Below are positions 43,689-52,252 of a DNA stretch of 64,000 bases, piece by piece. The translations under genes were made by a program, and so were the position numbers. The DNA comes from Cellulophaga sp. Hel_I_12. Its GTDB lineage: Bacteria > Bacteroidota > Bacteroidia > Flavobacteriales > Flavobacteriaceae. The DNA is taken from the NCBI RefSeq assembly GCF_000799565.1, contig NZ_JUHB01000001.1, positions 3,475,501 to 3,539,500 on the forward strand, read 5' to 3'. The notes beneath the pieces are model-generated. The model saw nothing but the letters and a program-made list of their open reading frames with translations. It made no database searches and had not been told where the DNA came from. Position 1 is the stretch's first letter. Every line of letters starts with the position of its first letter.

Positions 43689-45116
43689 ATGTTAAACATA
43701 TCGGTTAGAAATTTTTTTCAAAGAAATATAGGTTATAACCGTTTGATGTTTGTTGTGCTATTTGTATTGTTTTTGTCATGCTCCCAGGATACTTCCAATG
43801 AAGAACAGTCGATTGATTCCCAGGGTCAGGATTTGTCTAAATATCTAACGAACAGGGGCGTAATGATGCAGGCATTTTATTGGGATGTTGAACCGCGTTT
43901 TGAATGGTGGAATACATTGGCTGGCAAAACGGAAAATTGGTCAAAAATCGGGGTTGATAAGTTGTGGTTGCCTCCAGTTTCCAAAGGGCAGTCTGGCGGG
44001 TTTTCTATGGGTTATGATCCTTCAGATTATTTTGATTTAGGAGAATTTAATCAACATGGCACTGTTAAAACAAGATTTGGTTCTAAAGATGATCTTTTAA
44101 AGCTTATAACATCTGCTCATTTAAACAAGATTGATGTCATAGCAGATATCGTGATGGGACACAATAGTGGAGGTGGATTGGAGTTCAATAGCTATAGAAA
44201 TAAACAAACATTTACATTGTTCAATTCTCTCAATGGTAATGCGTCTGGTTTATTTAATAGAAGCTTCGAAGACTTTCATCCAAATAGTATTCATGCTTCA
44301 GATGAACAAGCTTTATTTTTTGCAGAACAAGATCTCTGTCACCTTCAAGAGAACGTACAAAATTGGTTTTGGAAAAATGATAATTCAGTAGCAAAATATT
44401 ATAAAAATACAATAGGATTTGATGGTTGGCGTTTTGATTATGTTAAAAGTTTTAGTCCTCAATTTGTAAAAGCTTGGATCACTGAGGTTGGAGGTTGGAC
44501 GGTTGGAGAATTTTTTGATGGCAATGCAGATTTAGTTCGTCAGTGGGTTGCAAACTCAGGAGCTAAGGCTTTTGATTTTCCAAATCTTTTTCAAATGAGA
44601 GATGCATTTGAGCAAAATAATTTGCGAATTTTACAAACTGGTGATATGCTTTGGAAGACCAATCCAGATGATGCAGTAACTTTTGTAGCTAATCACGATA
44701 CCGATCGTGAATCAATAATTCCGAATAACAAAAAGCTTTTGGCATACGCGTTTATATTAACTCATCCTGGTTATCCATGTATTTTTTACGCTGATTATGA
44801 AAATCTAGCCTTTAAGTCTAAATTAGAAGATTTAATTTTAATCAATAGAACCATTGCAGTCGGAGACTTAAAGGTGCTTTATGCCGACTCCGACGAATAT
44901 ATAGCAGAAAGAAAAGGCGTAGGAAGTAATCCAGGAATAGTTGTTTATATCAATAGAAATACCACTGAAATGTCTCGAGAAATTAAAACTAGTTGGATTT
45001 CTAAAGATTTACATGATTATACTAAAAATATCAAAAGCGGCCTTTCAACAAATGCGGAGGGCTCAGCAAAATTAAAAGTTCCCGCTAATGGTTATGCGGT
45101 GTGGTCTATTAAATAA
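43689..45116 (+). CDS. GH13 alpha-amylase-type lipoprotein
   Basis: A 475-residue secreted glycoside hydrolase with a lipobox FLSC (Cys31) after a 20-residue N-terminal stretch and a hydrophobic core; a start at Met20 is also possible. The (beta/alpha)8 barrel marks are ADIVMGHN, the nucleophile Asp250 in GWRFDYVKS, the acid/base Glu274 in VGEFFDG and Asp337 in FVANHDTD. It should cleave alpha-1,4-glucans at the cell surface or in the periplasm. No susCD genes are nearby, so it is not in an obvious polysaccharide-utilisation locus. Confidence 0.9.
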   Translation: MLNISVRNFFQRNIGYNRLMFVVLFVLFLSCSQDTSNEEQSIDSQGQDLSKYLTNRGVMMQAFYWDVEPRFEWWNTLAGKTENWSKIGVDKLWLPPVSKGQSGGFSMGYDPSDYFDLGEFNQHGTVKTRFGSKDDLLKLITSAHLNKIDVIADIVMGHNSGGGLEFNSYRNKQTFTLFNSLNGNASGLFNRSFEDFHPNSIHASDEQALFFAEQDLCHLQENVQNWFWKNDNSVAKYYKNTIGFDGWRFDYVKSFSPQFVKAWITEVGGWTVGEFFDGNADLVRQWVANSGAKAFDFPNLFQMRDAFEQNNLRILQTGDMLWKTNPDDAVTFVANHDTDRESIIPNNKKLLAYAFILTHPGYPCIFYADYENLAFKSKLEDLILINRTIAVGDLKVLYADSDEYIAERKGVGSNPGIVVYINRNTTEMSREIKTSWISKDLHDYTKNIKSGLSTNAEGSAKLKVPANGYAVWSIK

Positions 45117-45131
45117 ATGCCCCTAGACCTT

Positions 45132-45154
45132 AAATAATTATGAAGCAATTATTT
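45132..45154. terminator. A/T-rich hairpin between amylase and trpA
   Basis: AAATAATT / AATTATTT with a 7-nt loop, overlapping the trpA stop codon. It is weak in GC but flanked by T on both strands and serves two convergent genes. Confidence 0.45.
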
Positions 45155-45910
45155 TAATGCTTTTATAAATTTAGAAATTGAAATTACACCATTTTCCGTT
45201 AAATTTTTAATAAACGCTGATCCAATAATGGCGCCTTTAGCATAGGTTGTAGCTTGGTTAAAAGTAGCAGCATCTTTAATTCCAAAACCAACAATTTGTG
45301 GATTTTTTAAATTCATAGCGGCGATACGTTTAAAGTATTTGGTTTGTTCGTCGCCGAAACCAGCCTTGGAACCTGTAACACTGGCGGAACTTACCATGTA
45401 AATAAAAGCGTCAGAGGCAGCATCTATTTGCCTGATACGTTCATCAGTGGTTTGTGGAGTGATTAAAAAAATAAATTTTAAATTAAATGTATCAAAAATA
45501 GCTTTGTATTCATCCTCATAAACTGCCAAGGGTAGGTCTGGAAGAATTAATCCATCAATCCCTATTTCTTGACATTTTTTACAGAAGGCTTCGACACCAT
45601 ATTGCAACACAGGATTAAAATATCCCATCATAATCAAAGGAATACTGACTGATTTTCTAATATCTTTTAATTGTTCAAAGACTAAATTAGTGGTCATTCC
45701 TTTTTTTAATGCCGCTGTAGAACTCTCTTGAATTGTAGGTCCATCTGCTAAAGGATCGCTAAAGGGTAATCCTATCTCTACCATATCAACACCATTAGCT
45801 TCTAAATCCTGAATGATTTTTACGGTATCGTTCAGTGATGGATACCCAGCTGTAAAATATATAGAAAGGAGTTTTTTATCCTCCTGCATTTTTTTGTTTA
45901 TTCTGTTCAT
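45149..45910 (-). CDS. trpA: Tryptophan synthase alpha chain
   Basis: A 253-residue TIM-barrel enzyme that cleaves indole-3-glycerol phosphate to indole. The catalytic Glu and Asp are in MVEIGLPFSDPLADGPTIQ near residues 41-58, and SSASVTGSKAGFG is the phosphate-binding region. It is the last gene of the trp operon, separated from trpB by a spacer of 89 bp with repeat-like sequence. Confidence 0.95.
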   Translation of the reverse strand: MNRINKKMQEDKKLLSIYFTAGYPSLNDTVKIIQDLEANGVDMVEIGLPFSDPLADGPTIQESSTAALKKGMTTNLVFEQLKDIRKSVSIPLIMMGYFNPVLQYGVEAFCKKCQEIGIDGLILPDLPLAVYEDEYKAIFDTFNLKFIFLITPQTTDERIRQIDAASDAFIYMVSSASVTGSKAGFGDEQTKYFKRIAAMNLKNPQIVGFGIKDAATFNQATTYAKGAIIGSAFIKNLTENGVISISKFIKALK

Positions 45911-45914
45911 TTTA

Positions 45915-45995
45915 AAAGTACTAAGGATTAAGTGAACGTACCAAGTAAAAATAATAAATGATGCTATTTACTACCTGTTACTCGGTACGTGCTAC
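45915..45995. repeat. 7-nt periodic arrays between trpB and trpA
   Basis: Two short arrays keep a 7-nt phase: about six units of the type AAAGTAn from 45915, and four units of the type nnnnTAC at 45968-45995. The arms ACGTACC (45936-45942) and GGTACGT (45984-45990) can pair and enclose the region. It resembles the array at 18881 in spacing. Confidence 0.45.
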
Positions 45996-45999
45996 TATT

Positions 46000-47181
46000 T
46001 TATAACTTAAAATATTTTATGTAATTATCTAAATCTTTATCGCCCCGACCCGATAAACTAATCACAACTACATCATCGGGCTTAAAGGTTTTGTGCTGAA
46101 AAATTGCTAAAGCATGGCTCGTTTCTATCGCAGGAATAATTCCTTCTAGTTGTGTTAATTCTAAGCCAGCCACCATGGCTTCATCATCAGTGGCAGAATA
46201 GAATTCTCCACGGCCAGATGTGTATAAGTGCGCATGCATAGGGCCAACACCAGGATAATCTAAACCAGCAGAAATAGAGTAGGGTTCTGTTATTTGTCCG
46301 TCGCCCGTTTGCATCAATAAAGTTTTACAGCCGTGAATTACCCCTTGCTTACCTAAAACTGAGGTAGCGGCGCTTTCACCAGTATCAATGCCTTTGCCTG
46401 CGGCTTCTACAGCAATAATTCCGACTTTTGGCTCATGTAAAAAATGATAATAGGTACCTGCAGCATTACTTCCACCACCAATACAAGCAATTACATAATC
46501 TGGATGTTCACGACCTTCTTTTTCTTTTAATTGCCATTTTATTTCTTCAGATATGACCGATTGAAAACGAGTCACCATATCTGGATAAGGGTGTGGACCA
46601 ATGGCAGACCCAATGATGTAATGAGTGTCTACAGGGTTGTTGATCCAATCGCGAATAGCTTCATTCGTAGCATCCTTTAAAGTTCTACTTCCGGATAAGG
46701 CCGGCCGTACTTCAGCTCCTAACATTTTCATACGAGCTACATTGGGGGCTTGTCGTGCAATATCAATTTCACCCATGTACACTACACATTTCATACCCAT
46801 TAAGGCACAAACAGTTGCTGTAGCCACGCCATGTTGCCCTGCACCAGTTTCAGCAATAATTCTGGTTTTATGCAATCTTTTGGCCATTAAAATCTGACCA
46901 ATCGTATTGTTTATTTTGTGTGCTCCGGTATGATTTAAGTCCTCACGCTTTAAATACACTTTGGTATTGTACTTTTCCGATAAGCGTTTGGCAAAATAAA
47001 GTGGTGAAGGTCTGCCCACATAATCTTTTAAAAGTTGATCGAACTCTGCCTTAAAATCAGGTTCAGCCATTATTTGCAAGTAGTTTTGACGTAATTCTTC
47101 CACATTCGGGTATAGCATCTCCGGAATGAATGCTCCGCCAAACTCCCCGTAATATCCTTTTTCAGTTGCGTTATAATTCAT
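46000..47181 (-). CDS. trpB: Tryptophan synthase beta chain
   Basis: A 393-residue PLP enzyme that condenses indole with serine. The PLP lysine is Lys89 in HTGAHKINN, the phosphate-binding glycines are CIGGGSNAAG, and GEFGGAFIPE is at the N-terminus. It forms the alpha2-beta2 complex with TrpA. Standard length. Confidence 0.96.
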   Translation of the reverse strand: MNYNATEKGYYGEFGGAFIPEMLYPNVEELRQNYLQIMAEPDFKAEFDQLLKDYVGRPSPLYFAKRLSEKYNTKVYLKREDLNHTGAHKINNTIGQILMAKRLHKTRIIAETGAGQHGVATATVCALMGMKCVVYMGEIDIARQAPNVARMKMLGAEVRPALSGSRTLKDATNEAIRDWINNPVDTHYIIGSAIGPHPYPDMVTRFQSVISEEIKWQLKEKEGREHPDYVIACIGGGSNAAGTYYHFLHEPKVGIIAVEAAGKGIDTGESAATSVLGKQGVIHGCKTLLMQTGDGQITEPYSISAGLDYPGVGPMHAHLYTSGRGEFYSATDDEAMVAGLELTQLEGIIPAIETSHALAIFQHKTFKPDDVVVISLSGRGDKDLDNYIKYFKL

Positions 47182-47242
47182 ATTATTTTCTTTTTTTCTT
47201 TTTTTAAATCGAAAGCTTAGGATTTTAAATTAAGCCTTTTTA

Positions 47243-47923
47243 CTATATGTGCAATTTGCTTTTCAATTCTTTTAATTTATCAATGTCTTTTAAGCCTGGT
47301 TGCAGTTCAAATTTACTATTCACATCAATAGCATGACAATATTTTGAAGTGGGTATTTCAAAAAATAATTTTAAATCTTTTACTTCTTCTAAGCCAATTC
47401 CTCCACTTAAAAAATAAGGTTTTTTAGAAGGGTATTTTTTTAAAATAGTCCAATCGAAAGTAACCCCATTACCCCCGGGCAATTTTCCTTTAGTATCAAA
47501 AAGATAAAAATCACATACCTTTTCATACGGCGCTAAGAGGCTGAAATCAAATTCATCTAAAACAGAAAATACCTTAATAATTTCTATATTTTTTGATTTT
47601 TCGCTTAATTCTTGACAAAATTCTGGAGATTCTTTTCCATGCAACTGAACAGCCACAAGTCCAAAACTTCTTATTTTTTCGATTATTTCAGTAATCGAAG
47701 CATCCACAAAAACACCTACTTTTTTAATTCGGTGTGGAATTGCATCAAGAGTTCCCTGATAATTTCTTTTTGAATTTTCCCAAAATATAAATCCTAAATA
47801 ATCCGGGTGTAAAGCAGCGACATGGGCCGTATTTAAATTCATGCCACATATTTTCAATTTTAAAGCGTGCTGCTCCAAAGTTGTGGGCTTTTCCTGTTTA
47901 ACTGTATAGTTGTAGGCTGCCAT
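47243..47923 (-). CDS. trpF: Phosphoribosylanthranilate isomerase
   Basis: A 226-residue TIM-barrel isomerase. The catalytic Cys is in LKICGMN near residue 27, and FVDAS and QLHGKESPEF mark the middle; LSGGIG and AIDVNSKFE close the phosphate site with the general acid Asp. About 20 extra residues precede the barrel start; no other Met is available. The start is 2 bp after the trpC stop codon. Confidence 0.92.
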   Translation of the reverse strand: MAAYNYTVKQEKPTTLEQHALKLKICGMNLNTAHVAALHPDYLGFIFWENSKRNYQGTLDAIPHRIKKVGVFVDASITEIIEKIRSFGLVAVQLHGKESPEFCQELSEKSKNIEIIKVFSVLDEFDFSLLAPYEKVCDFYLFDTKGKLPGGNGVTFDWTILKKYPSKKPYFLSGGIGLEEVKDLKLFFEIPTSKYCHAIDVNSKFELQPGLKDIDKLKELKSKLHI

Positions 47924-47925
47924 GA

Positions 47926-48717
47926 TTACAAATCAGCGTTTAATTGCTCTATAAAATTTTTAGCGCTTTGGCCAGGATGATCCGTTTTCATAAAATTCTC
48001 ACCAATTAAGAAACCTTGATATCCGTAGTTTTTCAACTCTTTTATCGCTTCTATACTGCCAATGCCACTTTCTGACACCTTTACAAAATCTGCCGGAATT
48101 AAATGCGATAACGATTTGCTGGTGTTTAGGGAAACCTCGAAAGTTTTTAAATTTCGATTGTTAACCCCTAATAGATCTAAACTAGGCATAATTGATTTTT
48201 GCAATTCGGCTTCATCGTGTACTTCTAAGAGTACATTTAATTGCAAGCTTTTTGCAAAATTAGATAGTTCTTTTATTTCTTGTCTCGTTAAAATGGCAGC
48301 AATAAGTAAAATAACATCAGCCCCATAGGCTTTTGCTTCTACTATTTGATATTCGTCGATGATAAACTCTTTGCGTAATAATGGATATTTAGTTACCGCC
48401 CTTGCTAACAATAAATCATCTAAAGAACCACCAAAATACTTGGCGTCTGTTAATACCGACATACCACAAACGCCTGCCTGTTCATATCCGGTAGCCACAT
48501 CTTGAACATTTAAACCTTGGTTTATTTCTGATTTCGAAGGCGAACGCCTTTTATGTTCTGCAATGATCCCAGAGCTGCTATTACGTAGTGCGTTTGCCAA
48601 GGAATTTTCTGGCCTATCAAATAATACAGATTGTTCTAGTTGCTTCATAGGAATTAAAGACTTTCGTATGGAAACTTCCACACGTTTATCAGCTACTATT
48701 TTTTCTAATATATCCAT
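47926..48717 (-). CDS. trpC: Indole-3-glycerol phosphate synthase
   Basis: 263 residues from Met at 48717 (MDILEKIVADKR), the standard family start; a Met at 48753 would add 12 residues. Catalytic residues are in EHKRRSPSKSEI (Lys) and the LRKEFIIDEYQI block, with VSESGIGS near the end. It is a separate protein here, not fused to TrpF. Confidence 0.94.
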   Translation of the reverse strand: MDILEKIVADKRVEVSIRKSLIPMKQLEQSVLFDRPENSLANALRNSSSGIIAEHKRRSPSKSEINQGLNVQDVATGYEQAGVCGMSVLTDAKYFGGSLDDLLLARAVTKYPLLRKEFIIDEYQIVEAKAYGADVILLIAAILTRQEIKELSNFAKSLQLNVLLEVHDEAELQKSIMPSLDLLGVNNRNLKTFEVSLNTSKSLSHLIPADFVKVSESGIGSIEAIKELKNYGYQGFLIGENFMKTDHPGQSAKNFIEQLNADL

Positions 48718-48827
48718 TTTTATCGTTGCTCGTTGTTTTGTGTAGGTTGTCATAGCGATCCTTTTAAAAGCGTGTTTCTGGATCAGGATGTCAATACTAC
48801 TTACCTTACTTTAAAATATACTATTTA

Positions 48828-49820
48828 TCAAACACTCAATGCTTGTAATTTTTTTAATGATACCAAGGCTTTTCCACTTAAAAGCGATTCTTTTGCTTTT
48901 TCAAAACCTGCCATTGGGCTACAATTTTCAACCGTTGCGATGGCGATACCTGCGTTTGCACAAACCACATTATTTTGTGCTTCTGTACCTTTTCCTTGAA
49001 GAATATTCAAGAAAATTTGTGCTGACTCTTGAATGCTCTCACCTCCAGAAATTTCTTTCATAGTCACGGCTTTTACACCAAAATCGGACGGTTTAAGTAT
49101 GCCTTCATTAGTGTTCGATATGGTTTTCGTATTTCCAGTTAAGGATATTTCATCATAACCGTCTAAGGCATGAAGCACCGTGAAATTCTTATTCGTATTC
49201 TGATACAAATACCCATACATTCTCGCCAACTCTAAATTAAAAACACCTACGATTTGGTTTTTTGGAAAAGCGGGGTTTACCATGGGCCCCAACATGTTAA
49301 AAAAGGTTTTTACCCCCAATTCTTTTCGAATAGGAGCAACATTTTTCATGGCAGGATGAAATAAGGGCGCATGTAAAACACAAATTCCAGCTTGATCAAT
49401 GGTCTTCTCTAGAAAATCGGCATTACTGCTAAATTTAATACCTAAAAACTCCATCACATTGCTACTTCCACAAGTCGACGAAACGCCATAGTTTCCATGT
49501 TTTGTTACTTTAATGCCAGCTCCGGCAGTCACAAATGATGCTAAGGTTGAAATATTAAAGGTATCTTTTCCATCACCACCAGTGCCACATAAATCTATAG
49601 GATTGTACGCTGATAAATCAATGGCAATACATAATTCTAATAAAGCATCTCTAAACCCTTCAAGTTCAGCAATGGTTACGCTGCGCATCATGTATACCGT
49701 TAAAAATGCTGCAATTTGACTTGTATTGTAATCTCCGTTGGCCATATTCACTAGAATTTGTTTAGCATCTTCTTTAGCTAATACATCGTGATTAATAAGC
49801 CGGTTTAATGTGTCCTTCAT
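48828..49820 (-). CDS. trpD: Anthranilate phosphoribosyltransferase
   Basis: A 330-residue enzyme that joins anthranilate and PRPP. The PRPP motif is CGTGGDGKDTFNIST near residue 80, with KHGNYGVSSTCGS and the LGPMVNPA segment following. It starts after a 98-bp spacer with a palindrome that follows trpG. Confidence 0.94.
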   Translation of the reverse strand: MKDTLNRLINHDVLAKEDAKQILVNMANGDYNTSQIAAFLTVYMMRSVTIAELEGFRDALLELCIAIDLSAYNPIDLCGTGGDGKDTFNISTLASFVTAGAGIKVTKHGNYGVSSTCGSSNVMEFLGIKFSSNADFLEKTIDQAGICVLHAPLFHPAMKNVAPIRKELGVKTFFNMLGPMVNPAFPKNQIVGVFNLELARMYGYLYQNTNKNFTVLHALDGYDEISLTGNTKTISNTNEGILKPSDFGVKAVTMKEISGGESIQESAQIFLNILQGKGTEAQNNVVCANAGIAIATVENCSPMAGFEKAKESLLSGKALVSLKKLQALSV

Positions 49821-49832
49821 TGCCTTCTTGAA

Positions 49833-49850
49833 CCTTCCCCAAGGGGAAGG
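49833..49850. repeat. Palindromic element in the trpG-trpD spacer
   Basis: Perfect 8-bp arms CCTTCCCC and GGGGAAGG around AA. It resembles a dispersed CCTTCCCC...GGGGAAGG palindrome found in many Bacteroidota intergenic regions. It can form a hairpin in the trp mRNA. Confidence 0.5.
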
Positions 49851-49918
49851 AATTTATTTATTTTATTATGCTTAATGCTTCAGTTTTATTGTTTACTTAC
49901 TATCGCGAGCTCTAGTTG

Positions 49919-50566
49919 TTAATTCTTTACTTTAGCAACTAGTGGGCTTTTGACCCAATTTTCTAACATCTTTTTTCCGTCTGGTGTGAGAACAGATTCG
50001 GGATGAAATTGAACAGCTGAAATAGCATATTCTTTATGTCTAATCGACATAATTTGTCCGTTGGCATCCAATGATGTTATTTCTAAAACCTCCGGGAAGT
50101 CATCCGGATTAACCACCCAGGAGTGGTAACGACCTACTGCAATTTCTCTTGGCATTCCTTGAAATAAAGGATCGTCTTTTACAATGTTTATTTGTGTTGC
50201 AATACCGTGGTATACCTGTTTTAAATTAATCAAGGAACCACCAAACACTTCGGCAATTGCTTGTTGTCCTAAGCAAACACCTAATATTTTTTTAGTGGAT
50301 GCATACTGTTTAATAATCGCTTTTAATAAACCTGCTTCATCTGGAATTCCAGGTCCAGGCGATAAAACAATGCTCTCAAATTTAGCCACCTCGTCTAGTG
50401 TTAGTTGGTCGTTTCTTTTGACCACTACTTCGCAATTCAAATCTTCTAAATAGTGGACTAGATTATAGGTAAAACTATCGTAATTGTCTATGACCAATAC
50501 AGGACCCGTACCTTGGTTCTCCGACTGGGATAAACTCTTATCTGTTACTACTTTTTTTGTATTCAT
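49919..50566 (-). CDS. trpG: Anthranilate synthase component II (glutamine amidotransferase)
   Basis: 215 residues from Met at 50566; a Met at 50587 is also in frame. The class I amidotransferase core starts VLVIDNYDSFTYNLVHYLED about 20 residues later than usual, so there is a polar N-terminal extension. The nucleophile Cys is in LGVCLGQQAI and the His/Glu in VQFHPESVLT. It supplies ammonia to TrpE. Confidence 0.93.
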   Translation of the reverse strand: MNTKKVVTDKSLSQSENQGTGPVLVIDNYDSFTYNLVHYLEDLNCEVVVKRNDQLTLDEVAKFESIVLSPGPGIPDEAGLLKAIIKQYASTKKILGVCLGQQAIAEVFGGSLINLKQVYHGIATQINIVKDDPLFQGMPREIAVGRYHSWVVNPDDFPEVLEITSLDANGQIMSIRHKEYAISAVQFHPESVLTPDGKKMLENWVKSPLVAKVKN

Positions 50567-50604
50567 TAATTTTTTATTAAAATGCACCCTTTAGGGTTTG
50601 AAGC

Positions 50605-52002
50605 TTATATCTCTTCAGCTATTTCAAGGGCTTTTGTTAAAGCGCCTAACTTATTATATGTTTCCTGTAATTCTTCTTCTGCATTTGAAGCGGCTACGAT
50701 GCCTGCACCTGCTTGATAATGGAGTTGGTGATTTTTACTTAAAAAAGTTCTAATCATGATGGCGTGGTTAAAATTTCCTTTAAAATCCATAAAACCTATA
50801 GCACCACCATAATAACCTCTGCTTGTTTTTTCGTATTTTTCTATCAATTGCATCGCCCTGTGTTTTGGTGCGCCACTTAATGTTCCCGCAGGAAAAGTAT
50901 CCGCCACGACTTTCATCGTCGGGATATTTTTTTTCTTTTTTCCAACCACTTTTGAAACCAGATGAATCACATGAGAAAAAAACTGAACTTCTCGGTAATT
51001 CGTTACTTTTACCATGCTACCATTACGGCTTAGGTCGTTTCGTGCCAAATCAACCAGCATTACATGCTCGCTGTTTTCTTTATCGTCTTCGGATAATTGT
51101 TTGGCTAGAATAGTGTCTTGTTCGTCGTTTCCTGTGCGTTTAAATGTCCCAGCAATAGGATGTATTTCTGCCATTCCGTCTTTCACTACTAATTGAGCCT
51201 CGGGTGAACTACCAAATATTTTAAAATCGCCATAATCAAAATAAAAAAGATATGGGGAAGGGTTTATGGAACGTAAAGCACGATACACATTAAATTCATC
51301 ACCTTTAAAGTTCTGAGAAAATCTCCGTGACAGTACCAATTGGAAAATATCGCCTCTTTGACAATGTTTTTTAGCTAATTGAACATGTTCTTTATATTCT
51401 TCATCTTTTAAATTAGAAGCAACCTTGCCATCCAAACTAAAATTGTACGATGCGAAGTTTTTCACATTTAAAATTTGTTCTATTTCAGAAATGTTACTTT
51501 CAGATTCGTAACAGTTTGAAAAAATATAGGCTTCATTTTTAAAGTGATTGATCGCTATGATATTTTTGTACACCGCGTAATAAATATCAGGAATGGCAAC
51601 AGAATTAGCTTTTTTTGTCAATTGAACATCCTCAAAATAGCGAACTGCATCATAGGCCATATAACCAAATAAGCCGTTTTCAATAAACTTAAAGGCGTTG
51701 TTTTCGGCTTTAAATCTTTTGCTGAAATTTTCTATAACCGCAACAACATCTGTGGTGGTATCAATGACTAATTCTTCAATAGTACCATCAGGAAATTGCT
51801 GGGTGATGACTTCATTCTCAACTTTTATAGACGCAATAGGATTGCAACAGATATAGGAAAAACTATTATCGTTGGTATGGTAATCGCTACCTTCTAGTAA
51901 AATACTGTTCGGGAAACGATCTCGAATTTTAAGGTAAACACTGACCGGCGTAATGGTGTCTGCCAATATTTTTTTGAAATGTGTTTTTAATTGGTATGTC
52001 AT
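50605..52002 (-). CDS. trpE: Anthranilate synthase component I
   Basis: A 465-residue chorismate-utilising enzyme. The feedback site LLEGSDYH replaces the usual LLES in the N-terminal domain. The catalytic domain shows IFQLVLSRRF, the SPEAQLVV block, HPIAGTFKR, and PAGTLSGAPK with AMQLIE. As the first structural gene of the operon it is preceded by a leader peptide and terminator (52022-52131). Confidence 0.95.
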   Translation of the reverse strand: MTYQLKTHFKKILADTITPVSVYLKIRDRFPNSILLEGSDYHTNDNSFSYICCNPIASIKVENEVITQQFPDGTIEELVIDTTTDVVAVIENFSKRFKAENNAFKFIENGLFGYMAYDAVRYFEDVQLTKKANSVAIPDIYYAVYKNIIAINHFKNEAYIFSNCYESESNISEIEQILNVKNFASYNFSLDGKVASNLKDEEYKEHVQLAKKHCQRGDIFQLVLSRRFSQNFKGDEFNVYRALRSINPSPYLFYFDYGDFKIFGSSPEAQLVVKDGMAEIHPIAGTFKRTGNDEQDTILAKQLSEDDKENSEHVMLVDLARNDLSRNGSMVKVTNYREVQFFSHVIHLVSKVVGKKKKNIPTMKVVADTFPAGTLSGAPKHRAMQLIEKYEKTSRGYYGGAIGFMDFKGNFNHAIMIRTFLSKNHQLHYQAGAGIVAASNAEEELQETYNKLGALTKALEIAEEI

Positions 52003-52021
52003 TTTAATGCTTTAAAATAAG

Positions 52022-52048
52022 TAAGGCTTGTCGTGATGACAAGCCTTA
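52022..52048 (-). terminator. Attenuator terminator of the trp operon
   Basis: Perfect 11-bp stem TAAGGCTTGTC / GACAAGCCTTA with a 5-nt loop, followed on the minus strand by CTTATTTT. It lies between the leader peptide stop and the trpE start, 26 bp after the former and 19 bp before the latter. Confidence 0.78.
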
Positions 52049-52074
52049 TATAATTATATACAATGGTGCTTTGC

Positions 52075-52131
52075 TCACGGTTTTTGTCGTAAGGTATTCC
52101 ACCACCAAGTATTTACAGTTAAATTTTTCAT
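52075..52131 (-). CDS. trpL: trp operon leader peptide
   Basis: An 18-residue ORF on the minus strand, MKNLTVNTWWWNTLRQKP, with three consecutive Trp codons (TGG TGG TGG at 52107-52099). It starts 6 nt after a TATCTTTG -7 element and ends 26 nt before the terminator. The GGTGG of the Trp codons can pair with CACCA at 52068-52064, and CGACAA (codons 15-16) can pair with TTGTC of the terminator's first arm. This is the logic of ribosome-mediated attenuation: stalling at Trp codons leaves CGACAA free and blocks the terminator. Too short for standard gene callers. Confidence 0.85.
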   Translation of the reverse strand: MKNLTVNTWWWNTLRQKP

Positions 52132-52137
52132 TGACCT

Positions 52138-52168
52138 CAAAGATAGAAATCATTTTTAAGAATACAAA
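52138..52168 (-). promoter_or_regulatory. trp operon promoter
   Basis: Minus strand: TTTG (52168-52165), 19-bp spacer, TATCTTTG (52145-52138). It matches the Bacteroidota consensus and places transcription start just before the leader peptide ATG. Confidence 0.75.
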
Positions 52169-52187
52169 CAGGAAGTTGTAAAAAAAT

Positions 52188-52223
52188 AAACCCCACTAGA
52201 AAAATATCTACGTAGTGGGGTTT
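52188..52223 (-). terminator. Terminator after the YceI gene
   Basis: Stem AAACCCCACTA / TAGTGGGGTTT with a 14-nt loop, then ATTTTTTT on the minus strand. It insulates the trp promoter from the YceI gene. Confidence 0.85.
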
Positions 52224-52252
52224 AGGTGATTTTCTTTAATTTTTAATGGAAC

